Shown: positions 15,591 through 25,310 of the stretch, piece after piece
How the letters are laid out: every line of letters begins with the position of its first letter
Position numbering within the stretch: position 1 is the stretch's first letter
DNA from: JAWKRB01 sp041389885
GTDB lineage: Bacteria; Myxococcota_A; Polyangia; Polyangiales; Ga0077539
Reading direction: 5' to 3'
Length of the DNA stretch: 56,435 nucleotides
Assembly: GCA_041389885.1 (NCBI GenBank)
Contig: JAWKRB010000043.1
Span: 1-56,435, forward strand
Program-made: the position numbers and the translations under genes
The notes under the pieces: generated by a model
Databases searched by the model: none
Told to the model about the DNA's origin: nothing
What the model saw: the letters and a program-made list of their open reading frames with translations, nothing else

Positions 15591-17849
15591 ATGCGCGCTC
15601 GACTGGGCCTGTTCCTCCTCCTCGCCGCGGGCTGCGCGGCCGAAGACCTCTCCGTCGTCGAGGGCGACGCCTCCGCCGTCGACCGCGTCGACTCGCCGCG
15701 CGACGGCAGCGCGACCGACGTCCCCGTCGGCCGAGACGCGACCGTCGCCGACGCGCCGCGGAGCGACGTCGCGACGACCAGGGACGTCCCGGTCGGGTCC
15801 GATGTCGTTGCGCCGCAGGATGTTCCGAGCGGTGTGCAGGTCAACGCCTGGCTCGAGCTCCGGGCGATGGACCTCTGGGCCCAGAGCCTCCCCGAGGGCG
15901 GCTTCACCCTCGAGGTCACCCGCGACGGCGCGCCGGTCACCCTCTCGACGGCGGGCTCTCCGGGCCTGCGCCGCGCCCCGCTCACCACGGCGGCGACGTA
16001 CCGCGTCTCGCTCCGCGCGCCGGGGCACCACCCCCTCGACCTCTCCCTGCGCTACGACGGCACCGACCGCGCGGGGGGGATCTCCCTCACCCGCGACGGC
16101 GCCACGGCGACGCACGGCGTGAGCCTCGGCCACGTCACCCGCGAGGTCGAGGGCCGCGGCGCGATGGTGCACGCGCTCTGGCTCGGCCTGCGCCACCAGT
16201 GGTTCAGCGCCCACGGTCGCCCCGCCCGCCGCGGCAACGCGCTGCGCCTGCTGATGGACGGCGAGGAGGCCTGGAACGCCGTCCTCGCCGACCTCCGTCA
16301 GGCGCGCAGCACGGTGCACGCCTCGACCTGGTGGTGGGAGAGCGATTTCGAGCTCTTTCGCGACCCCACGGGGCACGTGAACAGCACCCTCGACGCGCGG
16401 CGCCGCAACACCGCCCTGGCGATCTTCGAGAGCCTGCCGGCCACCAAGCGCGTGCTCGTGGGGCAGTTCTGGAGCATGGACGGCTCCCTCTCGACCCTCA
16501 CCTCCGACGCGGCGCTGCGCGCGCACGGCACCACCGCCGGCGACCGCTTCGAGTACATGGGGCAGGCCAACCCCTCCGACGGGATGCTCGCCTGGTCGAT
16601 ACCTCCCTTTCAGTTCGCCGACCGCGTGCGCGCCCTCGACCCCAGCGGCGCGGGGGGCGTGTCGTTCGACGCCGAGCCCGCGGTCGCGTCGACGATCGCG
16701 CCGCGCAACGTCGACCTCACGCACTGGCCGATCACCCTCGACCTCAACCACGCGTCGTACCACCAGAAGTTCATGGTGATCGACGACCGCCTGGCCTTCA
16801 TCGGCGGGATGAACCTGCGGCGGGTGGACTGGGACACCTCCGCGCACCGGGTCTTCGAGCCCCGCCGGATGCTGCTCAACAGCACCAACGACGAGCGCCG
16901 CGCCGTCGCCGCGCGCGACGCCCTCCCCGACACGGGCCCGCGCAAGGACTACATGCTCCGCGTCGAGGGCCCCAGCGCGCGCGACGCGCAGGACGTCTTT
17001 CACCGCCGCTGGCGCTACCTCCTCGACACGAACGCCCGGTACAGCGACGACGCGAGCGACTTCACCGTGGCGCCCCCCGCGGCGCCCGTCGCCGGGGGCG
17101 TGCAGGCGCAGGTCACCGCGACGCTCCCCGCGCCCTTTCACGAGTACGCCATCGCCGAGTCGTGGATGAACGCCGTGAGCCAGGCCCGGTCGTACATCTT
17201 CATCGAGGACCAGTACTTTCGTATCCCGATGCTCACCGAGGCGATCCAGCGCCGCATGACCGAGGTCCCCACGCTGCGTCTCATGGTGGTCACCAAGCCC
17301 ATCAACGAGTGGACCGACCCCGGCTGCGCGTGGACCTACCGCACCCACGGCGAGCTCACGCAGCGCTTTCCCACCCGCTACCGGCTGCTGCAGCTGCAGG
17401 CCTTCGACACGCAGGTCACCTGGGGCTTCGACGAGACCGAGTGCCGCTTTCAGGCCATGGACACGCACTCCAAGATGCTCATCGTCGACGACGAGTTCAT
17501 GAGCGTGGGGAGCTGCAACAAGAACAACCGGGGCATCCTCTACGAGGCCGAGCTCAACGTCGCCGTGCACGACCGCGCGTGGGTCACGGCGCAGCGCCAG
17601 AGGATCTTCGCGAACATGCTCCAGCGCAGCGACGTGCCCGCCGACGTCGACGGCTGGTGGGCGGCCTTCGAGGCGCAGCGGCTGTGGAACGACGCCGTGC
17701 GCCAGCGCTGGAGCGACGAGGGCGACGACATCTCCCTCGACGGCGCGCCGCTCCCCGCCAGCTACACGCCTCGGGGCTTCGTCTACACCCTGACGCCCGG
17801 GCCCGTGCGCGACTGCCTCATCGAGGATGTCGGGCCCGACGTGGTGTGA
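15591..17849 (+). CDS. Phospholipase D-like lipoprotein with two HKD motifs
   Basis: The 752-residue protein starts with a lipoprotein signal (LLLAAGC) and an Asp-rich linker (~residues 20-80). A beta-type region (~85-185) is followed by a two-lobe PLD domain. HKD motif 1 is HQKFMVID (His391) followed by IGGMNLRRVDWD; motif 2 is HSKMLIVD (His626) followed by VGSCNKNNRG. Both catalytic motifs are complete, so phosphodiesterase or transphosphatidylation activity on the outside of the cell is likely. TAGTCT lies 10 nt before the ATG. The last 32 nt overlap the end of the convergent kinase gene. Confidence 0.9.
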   Translation: MRARLGLFLLLAAGCAAEDLSVVEGDASAVDRVDSPRDGSATDVPVGRDATVADAPRSDVATTRDVPVGSDVVAPQDVPSGVQVNAWLELRAMDLWAQSLPEGGFTLEVTRDGAPVTLSTAGSPGLRRAPLTTAATYRVSLRAPGHHPLDLSLRYDGTDRAGGISLTRDGATATHGVSLGHVTREVEGRGAMVHALWLGLRHQWFSAHGRPARRGNALRLLMDGEEAWNAVLADLRQARSTVHASTWWWESDFELFRDPTGHVNSTLDARRRNTALAIFESLPATKRVLVGQFWSMDGSLSTLTSDAALRAHGTTAGDRFEYMGQANPSDGMLAWSIPPFQFADRVRALDPSGAGGVSFDAEPAVASTIAPRNVDLTHWPITLDLNHASYHQKFMVIDDRLAFIGGMNLRRVDWDTSAHRVFEPRRMLLNSTNDERRAVAARDALPDTGPRKDYMLRVEGPSARDAQDVFHRRWRYLLDTNARYSDDASDFTVAPPAAPVAGGVQAQVTATLPAPFHEYAIAESWMNAVSQARSYIFIEDQYFRIPMLTEAIQRRMTEVPTLRLMVVTKPINEWTDPGCAWTYRTHGELTQRFPTRYRLLQLQAFDTQVTWGFDETECRFQAMDTHSKMLIVDDEFMSVGSCNKNNRGILYEAELNVAVHDRAWVTAQRQRIFANMLQRSDVPADVDGWWAAFEAQRLWNDAVRQRWSDEGDDISLDGAPLPASYTPRGFVYTLTPGPVRDCLIEDVGPDVV

Positions 17850-18993
17850 CCCCGACCCGCGCGGTCGTCGCGCGCCGCGGCGCGGGCGCGCGGGCGGCGG
17901 CCGCGGGGGGCGCCTCGACCCGAGGGGGCGCGAGGGCGATGCGCGCGACCTGCGGCGCGGGCGCGGGCTGTCGGCCGCGTCGCGCGAGGAGCACGAGCAG
18001 GGTCAACACGATGGCGCCCACGAGGAGCACCGCGCCGCGGGGGGGAGGCGGCGCGCTCGCGCGGCGCGCGAGGTCGGGGTGCTGCGGGCGGCGAGCGCCG
18101 AGGGTCATCGTCGCGGTGGCCGATCCGCGGGGGTTCACGAAGGCCGCGGTGAGGTTGTTCGCGAGCTCGATCGCGGAGGGGAAGCGCTCCTGCGGGCGCC
18201 GGGCGAAGGCGCGCACGAAGACCTCGTCGAGGCCCGCGGGGAGGTCGGGGCGCACCCGCGTGGGCGGGAGCACCGTGTCGTTCACCACCGCGTACGACAC
18301 CGCCACGGCGTCGTCGCCAGGGAAGGGACGCACCCCCGTCAGCGCCTCGTACAGCACCGCCGCGAGGGACCACACGTCCCCCCGGGCGCTGTACTCCCCC
18401 TTGGTGATCGCCTCCGGCGGCGCGTACGCGGGGGTGCCGAGGAACTGCCCGTCGCGCGTGAGCGCCGCGTCGGGCACGCGGGCGATGCCAAAATCAGTGA
18501 TCTTCACCGCGCCGTCGGGGGCGATGAGGATGTTGTCGGGCTTCACGTCGCGGTGGAGGATCTGCGCGCCGTGCATCGCGTCGAGCGCCGAGGCCACGCC
18601 GCGGGCGAGGTTCAAGAGCTCTGAGCGGTCCATGGGGCCGCGCTCGAGCACCCTGCGGAGGTTCTCCCCCGCGACGAGCTCGTACACCACGTAGGGGCCG
18701 TGCGCGGCGTCGACCCCGGCGTCGTACACCGAGACCACGTTGGGGTGGTTGAAGCGCGCCGCCGCGCGGGCCTCGTTGCGAAAGCGCGCGATGAACGCGC
18801 TCTTCGCCGTGCCCGCGGCCTCGAGGCGCAGCACCTTCACCGCCACGTCGCGCCCCAGCTCGGGGTCGTGCGCGAGGTACACCCGACCCATCGCGCCCTC
18901 GCCGAGCTGGCGAGACACCTCGTAGCGCCCGAGCGCGCGCACCGCGCGCGGCGCGTCTCTCGGTGTGTTCCTCGGCTCGTCGGCGGTGAGCAT
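17818..18993 (-). CDS. Hanks-type Ser/Thr protein kinase, membrane anchored
   Basis: The 391-residue protein has a complete kinase domain: P-loop GEGAMGRV (31-38), AVKV with Lys53, catalytic loop HRDVKPDN (147-154), DFG (167-169), then GTPAYAPPE and DVWSLAAVLYEALTG. A transmembrane helix lies at ~316-336. Only a short basic Pro/Ala tail (~50 residues) is outside, so there is no obvious sensor domain. It is predicted to be active. It lies 63 nt from a second kinase gene in the same orientation, and its stop lies inside the 3' end of the convergent phospholipase gene. Confidence 0.93.
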   Translation of the reverse strand: MLTADEPRNTPRDAPRAVRALGRYEVSRQLGEGAMGRVYLAHDPELGRDVAVKVLRLEAAGTAKSAFIARFRNEARAAARFNHPNVVSVYDAGVDAAHGPYVVYELVAGENLRRVLERGPMDRSELLNLARGVASALDAMHGAQILHRDVKPDNILIAPDGAVKITDFGIARVPDAALTRDGQFLGTPAYAPPEAITKGEYSARGDVWSLAAVLYEALTGVRPFPGDDAVAVSYAVVNDTVLPPTRVRPDLPAGLDEVFVRAFARRPQERFPSAIELANNLTAAFVNPRGSATATMTLGARRPQHPDLARRASAPPPPRGAVLLVGAIVLTLLVLLARRGRQPAPAPQVARIALAPPRVEAPPAAAARAPAPRRATTARVGVTPRRARHPR

Positions 18994-19056
18994 CAGGGTC
19001 CCTGCGGTGGGACTCTTCGCACGGCCCGGCGCCGCGACGCGAAATATCCGCGGTTC

Positions 19057-20562
<1,506 letters not shown>

Positions 20563-20707
20563 CGGCGCCTGACGCGCGTTAGCCTAGCCTGCCCTGGCCG
20601 GAGCGACCACCGCCTCGGGGGGACCCCAGGCTTCGGTTTTCAGGGCCGCCGGAGCCTTGTCAGTTTCGTTGCATACGAGAGCGGTTCTCTGGCAGCGTTC
20701 GCCCATC

Positions 20708-22675
20708 ATGCCATGCAGATCCAGACTCGTTGGGACGGGGTTGGCGCTGATCGTGTCCGGCGCCGCGTTGCTCGCGCCATCGACCGCGAGCGCACAGGTG
20801 ACCGGCTTCGCGTTGGACCGCTTCGACGCGCCCTTCGGCGGTGACCTGAGCTTCGTCGGCGAGATGCCCTGGTACAGCGGCAGCCGCAATTTTCTGCTGC
20901 GCGCCGCGATCACCGCCGACTACGCCTACCAGCCGCTGGTGATTCGCAACAGCTCGAACGACGTGATCAGCCGCGTCGTCGAGCACATGCTCGTGGGCCA
21001 CCTGCAGGTGGGCGTCGGCCTGTTCGACCGCTTCGCGGTGTCGTTGAGCCTGCCGATCTCGCTCTACCAGTCGGGCGACGCGATGACCGCGGTGTCGGGG
21101 CAGCTCCGAGCGAACGGCGACGTGGCCGTGGGCGACCCCCGGCTCTCGGTGCGAGCGAGGCTGGTCGGCAGCGCGTTTGAAGAGGCCTTCTCGCTGCACC
21201 TCGGCGCCTCGCTCTACCTCGGCGGGCTGGGGATCTCCGACCCGAGCAGCAACGTCACCGACGGCACCATCCGCGTGCGGGTCATGGCGACGGCGGCGGG
21301 GTCGACCTCGGCGATCCGCTGGTCGGCCACGCTCGGCGCGCACCTGCGGCCCGACAGCGCGACCTTCGGCGCGAACTCCGCCTCGCCGGGCGTGGTGATC
21401 GACCACGAGGGCTATCTCTCTGGCGCGCTGCAGTTTCTGGCCGTCGACCGCAAGCTGGCGATCGGCCCTGAGTTCGTGATCGCGTCGCCGTTCTCGTCGT
21501 TCTTCACGTCGTCGAACACCCACGCCGAGGTGGTGCTCGGCGCGCGGTACCAGATCGGCGACTGGTCCATCGGCGCGGCGGCGGGTCCCGGGCTGGGGCT
21601 CGGCGGCGGCACGCCCACGGTGCGCGCCCTCGCGCAGATCGGGTACACCCCGCTCGAGCAGCGGGCGCACGCGGCGCCGCCGCCCAGCGACCGGGACCAC
21701 GACGGCGTGCTCGACGTCGACGACATCTGCCCCGACGAGCCCATGGGGGCGCACCCCGACCCCCGGCGCCGCGGCTGCCCCGAGCGCGACCGCGACGGCG
21801 ACGGCGTGTTCGACGCCGAGGACATCTGCATCGACACGCCGCAGGGCGAGCACCCCGATCCCCAGCGCGCGGGTTGCCCGCGCCCCGACACCGACGGCGA
21901 CGGCGTGTGGGACGACGAGGACCAGTGCGTGACCACCCCCGCGGGTCCGCACCCCGACCCCGAGCGCCGCGGCTGCCCGGACGGCGACGACGACAACGAC
22001 CGCGTGCTCAACGCGTCGGACCAGTGCCGCACGGTGCCCGCCGGCCTGAGCCCCGACCCCGATCGCCCCGGCTGCCCGCTCCCCGACCGCGACTGCGACC
22101 TCATCGCCGACGTGAACGACGCGTGCCCCGACCAGCCTGGCTCGCCGAGCACCGACCGCCGCCGCAACGGCTGCCCGGGCCTCGTGTCGATCCACGAGAA
22201 CCGGCTCTGGCTCGCCCGCACCGTGCACTTCCAGACCGCGCGGGCCGAGGTCATCCCCGCCGACGTGGCGCTGCTCGAGGCGCTCCGCGACGCGCTGCTG
22301 TCGGTGCCGAACCTCACCCGGCTCTCCATCGAGGGTCACACCGACGACGTCGACACCGAGGAGTACAACCAGCGGCTCTCTGACTCGCGCAGCGAGTTCG
22401 TGCGCAACTGGCTCGTGAGCCACGGCGTCGCCGAGACCCGGCTCGAGGCGCACGGCTTCGGCGAGACGCGCCCGGTCGTCCCGATCGAGGGCCTGAACCG
22501 CGCCGCCCTCCGCCGCGCGCGGGCGCAGAACCGCCGGGTGGAGTTCCACATCCGCGAGATCTCGGGCAGCGCGGTGCCGGCGCAGCCGACCTCCATCGGC
22601 ACGCCCCCGGTGAACCCGCGCAACCGCGGCTGCGCGGCGCCTCCGACTCCGCCTACCCCCGCCCCTGGCCGCTGA
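20708..22675 (+). CDS. Outer-membrane OmpA family protein with TSP3 repeats
   Basis: Start ATG 20708 gives a clean signal peptide ending STASA (cleavage after residue 29). The mature protein has a predicted beta-barrel-like region (~30-320). Five thrombospondin type-3 Asp-rich repeats (DRDHDGVLDVDDICPD type) follow at ~326-490. The C-terminal OmpA-like peptidoglycan-binding domain is at ~500-615 (HFQTARAEV, IEGHTDDVDT, ARAQNRRVEFHI). This is a typical deltaproteobacterial/myxobacterial layout for anchoring the outer membrane to the cell wall, with Ca-binding linkers. It is divergent from a kinase gene (145-nt gap) and overlaps the 3' end of the PLP-enzyme gene by 23 nt. Confidence 0.9.
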   Translation: MPCRSRLVGTGLALIVSGAALLAPSTASAQVTGFALDRFDAPFGGDLSFVGEMPWYSGSRNFLLRAAITADYAYQPLVIRNSSNDVISRVVEHMLVGHLQVGVGLFDRFAVSLSLPISLYQSGDAMTAVSGQLRANGDVAVGDPRLSVRARLVGSAFEEAFSLHLGASLYLGGLGISDPSSNVTDGTIRVRVMATAAGSTSAIRWSATLGAHLRPDSATFGANSASPGVVIDHEGYLSGALQFLAVDRKLAIGPEFVIASPFSSFFTSSNTHAEVVLGARYQIGDWSIGAAAGPGLGLGGGTPTVRALAQIGYTPLEQRAHAAPPPSDRDHDGVLDVDDICPDEPMGAHPDPRRRGCPERDRDGDGVFDAEDICIDTPQGEHPDPQRAGCPRPDTDGDGVWDDEDQCVTTPAGPHPDPERRGCPDGDDDNDRVLNASDQCRTVPAGLSPDPDRPGCPLPDRDCDLIADVNDACPDQPGSPSTDRRRNGCPGLVSIHENRLWLARTVHFQTARAEVIPADVALLEALRDALLSVPNLTRLSIEGHTDDVDTEEYNQRLSDSRSEFVRNWLVSHGVAETRLEAHGFGETRPVVPIEGLNRAALRRARAQNRRVEFHIREISGSAVPAQPTSIGTPPVNPRNRGCAAPPTPPTPAPGR

Positions 22676-23831
22676 TCCCCTCCGCCCGCAGCGCGTCGAT
22701 GAGGCGCGCGTAGTCCTCCGGCGCGTTGTACGCCTGCGCCGAGATCCTCACGAACACACCCCGCGGCGAGCTCCAGGGGATCACCGGCACCTCCACCCGG
22801 TGGCGGTCGAGCAGCGCGTCGTGGAGCGCCTCGGCGCGCGCGGCGTCGAGGGCGATGGGCACCGAGGCCATCGAGCCGATCATCGCGTCGGGGCACGGCG
22901 GCGCGACCCCGAGGGCCTCGCAGAGCGCGGCGCGACCCTCGAGGCACCGCGCGCGGTTCGCGGCGCGCAGCCCGTCCCACCCTCCAGGCGACAGGGCGCC
23001 CAGGAGCGCGATCGCCTCGGGCGCCGCGAGGATCGCCGTGGGGTCGAAGGTCCCCGGCCAGTCGAACTCGAGGTGCAGCCGCGGGCGGTCGAGCCGGGGG
23101 CTGTTCGCGCCGTGGCTGATCGCGAGGGGGCGCAGGCCCGCGTGGAGCTCTCTGCGCGCCCACAAAAACCCCGCGGTCTTGGGCGCGCACACCCATTTGT
23201 GCAGGTTGCCCGTGTAGTAGCTCGCGCCGAGGCGGGCGAGGTCGAGCGGGATCATCCCGGGCGCGTGGGCGCCGTCGACGATGACCGTGACGCCGCGCGC
23301 CTCGAAGTGCCGCGCGATCTCTCCCGCCGGGAGCACCAGCGCGGTGGGGCTGGTGACGTGATCGAGCAGCAGCGCGCGGGTGCGCGAGGTCGCCCGCGAC
23401 GCGAGGGCCTCGAGGACCTCTCCCGGCGCGTCGAGGGGAAAGCGCAGCGACGCGGTCACCACCCGCGCGCCTCGGCGACGCGCGTGCTCCGCGAGGGCGT
23501 TGGCGCAGGCGTTGTAGGCGTGGTCGAGGGTGAGCACCTCGTCGCCGGGCGCGAGCTCCAGCGCGGCGAGGGCGGCGTTCACCCCCTCGGTGGCGTTGCG
23601 CACGAAGACGAGGTCCTCGGGCGCGGCGCCGAGAAAGCCCGCGACGCGCGCGCGGGCGGCGTCGAGCAGGGGCTCCAGGGCGCGGGTGAAGAAGCGCACG
23701 GGCTGCCGCTCCATCTCCGCGCGGAGCTTGTGCTGCGCGTCGAGCACGGCGCGGGGCGTGGCGCCGAAGGAGCCGTGGTTGAGAAAGGTGACGTCGGGGT
23801 CGAGGTCCCAGGGGTGCGCGAGGGCGCTCAT
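22653..23831 (-). CDS. Class V aminotransferase-fold PLP enzyme (isopenicillin-N epimerase-like)
   Basis: The 392-residue protein starts at ATG 23831, chosen because it forms an ATGA overlap with the stop of the preceding WD40-like gene. Family marks are FLNHGSFGATPR near the N-terminus, NATEGVNAAL, VDGAHAPGMIPLDL and the PLP-lysine motif TGNLHKW. These match the isopenicillin-N epimerase/cysteine desulfurase-like subgroup. No beta-lactam pathway gene is nearby, so epimerase is a family label rather than a demonstrated reaction. It is last gene of a minus-strand unit with a WD40-like and a fibrinogen-like protein. Confidence 0.87.
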   Translation of the reverse strand: MSALAHPWDLDPDVTFLNHGSFGATPRAVLDAQHKLRAEMERQPVRFFTRALEPLLDAARARVAGFLGAAPEDLVFVRNATEGVNAALAALELAPGDEVLTLDHAYNACANALAEHARRRGARVVTASLRFPLDAPGEVLEALASRATSRTRALLLDHVTSPTALVLPAGEIARHFEARGVTVIVDGAHAPGMIPLDLARLGASYYTGNLHKWVCAPKTAGFLWARRELHAGLRPLAISHGANSPRLDRPRLHLEFDWPGTFDPTAILAAPEAIALLGALSPGGWDGLRAANRARCLEGRAALCEALGVAPPCPDAMIGSMASVPIALDAARAEALHDALLDRHRVEVPVIPWSSPRGVFVRISAQAYNAPEDYARLIDALRAEGISGQGRG

Positions 23832-25304
23832 GGGCGGGGAGGCTCCCACCCCGCTCGACGGTAGACCAGCACCACCCCGAGGGCCGTGCCCACCGCGAGC
23901 TGCGCGCCGTCGGCGTCGATCGCGAGGGCGCCCACGGTGTCATGGACCTCGTCGAGGTCGAGGTCGAGGGCGCGCGCGCCGTCGGCGTCCCAGAGCGTCA
24001 GCCGGGCGTCTCGCGAGAAGGCCGCGAGGCCGGGGTGCAGCGCGACCGAGACCGACGCCTCGGGCGCGTCGGCGCCGCGGGCCAGCGCGGCCCCGGCGGC
24101 GCCCGTGTCGAGGTCGCACCAACGCGACGCGCCCCGGGCGGGGAGCAGCGCGCGGCGGGCCCCGTCGGCGAGGAAGGCCTCGCCGAATTCCTGCGCGACC
24201 TCGGTGGGCCGCAGGGGGCCGAGCGCGACGGCCTGCTCCGCGGCGAGCCGGGAGCGGGCGACGTCGAGGTCCCCCACGCACCACCGCGCGCCGTCGACGC
24301 CGAGGAGCCGCAGGGCGCGCCCCTCGGCGACGAAGCCGAGGCGGGCGGCGCGCATGGCGAAGGGGATCCTCAAGCGCCGCAGCGAGATCGACGCGCGCTC
24401 GACCCCCCGCAGGATCACCTCGCGGCCGCTCGGCGCGAGGGACGCGAGGACGTCCCTCGGGCGAGAGGCGCTCGCCGCTCTCGGCGCCGGCGCCGCCGAG
24501 CGCCTGCCGCACCAGCAGGTCGCCGCCCTCGAGGGACCACCGGCTGAGCGTCGCGGCCGCGTCGAGGCCCGGCGCGCCCCAGGCGCTGAGCGTGCGCCCG
24601 TCGCCCTCGAAGCGCAGCGAGGCCGCGCCGCGGGGCGGGGGCTCGAAGGTCCACGCGCACGCCCCGTCTTCCAGGGACCACACCCGCACGTCCCCGGCTC
24701 CTGCGCTCGACGCGAGGCGCGCGCCGTCTCCCGAGAACGCCAACGCCGAGACGGCGGCGACGTGCCCCTCGTGCCACGCGCGGCGGACGTCGGTGAGCAG
24801 GTCGACGCGCACGAGGGCGTGGGCGCCGGGCTCGGACCCCAGGAGCCAGCGCCCGGTCGGGTCGACGCCCCACGCGAAGAGGTCGGGCGCCCGCGGCTGC
24901 AGCGCCTCGACGCGCGCCCGCTGCGCGCCCCACCGCGGCGGCGCGAAGGAGGGGGTCGCGACCCCGCGCGCGAAGCCCACGCGGAGCACCCGATCGCCCG
25001 CGTCGAGCACGCGCACGCCCTCGCCGTCGTCGTCGAACTCGAGCTCCACCACGGGCTCCGACGAGAGCGCCGCGCGGCCGTGCGCGAGGGCCTCGCCGTC
25101 ACGGAGGTCGAAGACGGTCCAGGCGAGGACGCTGTCGTCCCAGGCGCCGCCGCCCGAGGCCGAGACGCACACGGCGCGGGCGCCGTCGGGAGAGACCCAC
25201 GCGAGGTCGCGGGCGAGGGTCTTGCCGCGCCAGTCGCCGAGCACCTGGTGGAGCGACCAGGCGCCCGACGCGCGCACCGGCTCGCTGCGCCGCGGGAGGG
25301 TCAT
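23828..25304 (-). pseudogene. WD40-like beta-propeller protein, frameshifted
   Basis: The first ~280 residues are in one frame (start ATG 25304) and contain WD-like blades, e.g. GHVAAVSALAFSGDGARLASSAGAGDVRVWSL. That frame turns into an Arg/Pro-rich non-propeller sequence after GGAGAESGERLSPEG. A second frame takes over with DVLASLAPSGREVILRGVE and ends with further blades and GTALGVVLVYRRAGW at 23828. Skipping one base around 24454-24470 (a CCC run on the plus strand) joins the halves into one protein of ~490 residues. It has no signal peptide. The start lies 6 nt after the stop of the fibrinogen-like gene. Either an error in the sequence or a broken gene. Confidence 0.75.
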
Positions 25305-25310
25305 CGAGGG

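Noticed and set aside
13926..17570. A 1214-codon open frame on the minus strand
   Set aside because: It runs antisense to XdhC, the ABC1 kinase and the phospholipase genes, which have clear family motifs. Its composition (Ala/Gly/Arg/Val) is that of a shadow frame in GC-rich DNA.
16199..18694. An 831-codon open frame on the plus strand
   Set aside because: It overlaps the phospholipase in another frame and the kinase in antisense; the sequence is Arg/Pro-rich with no domain.
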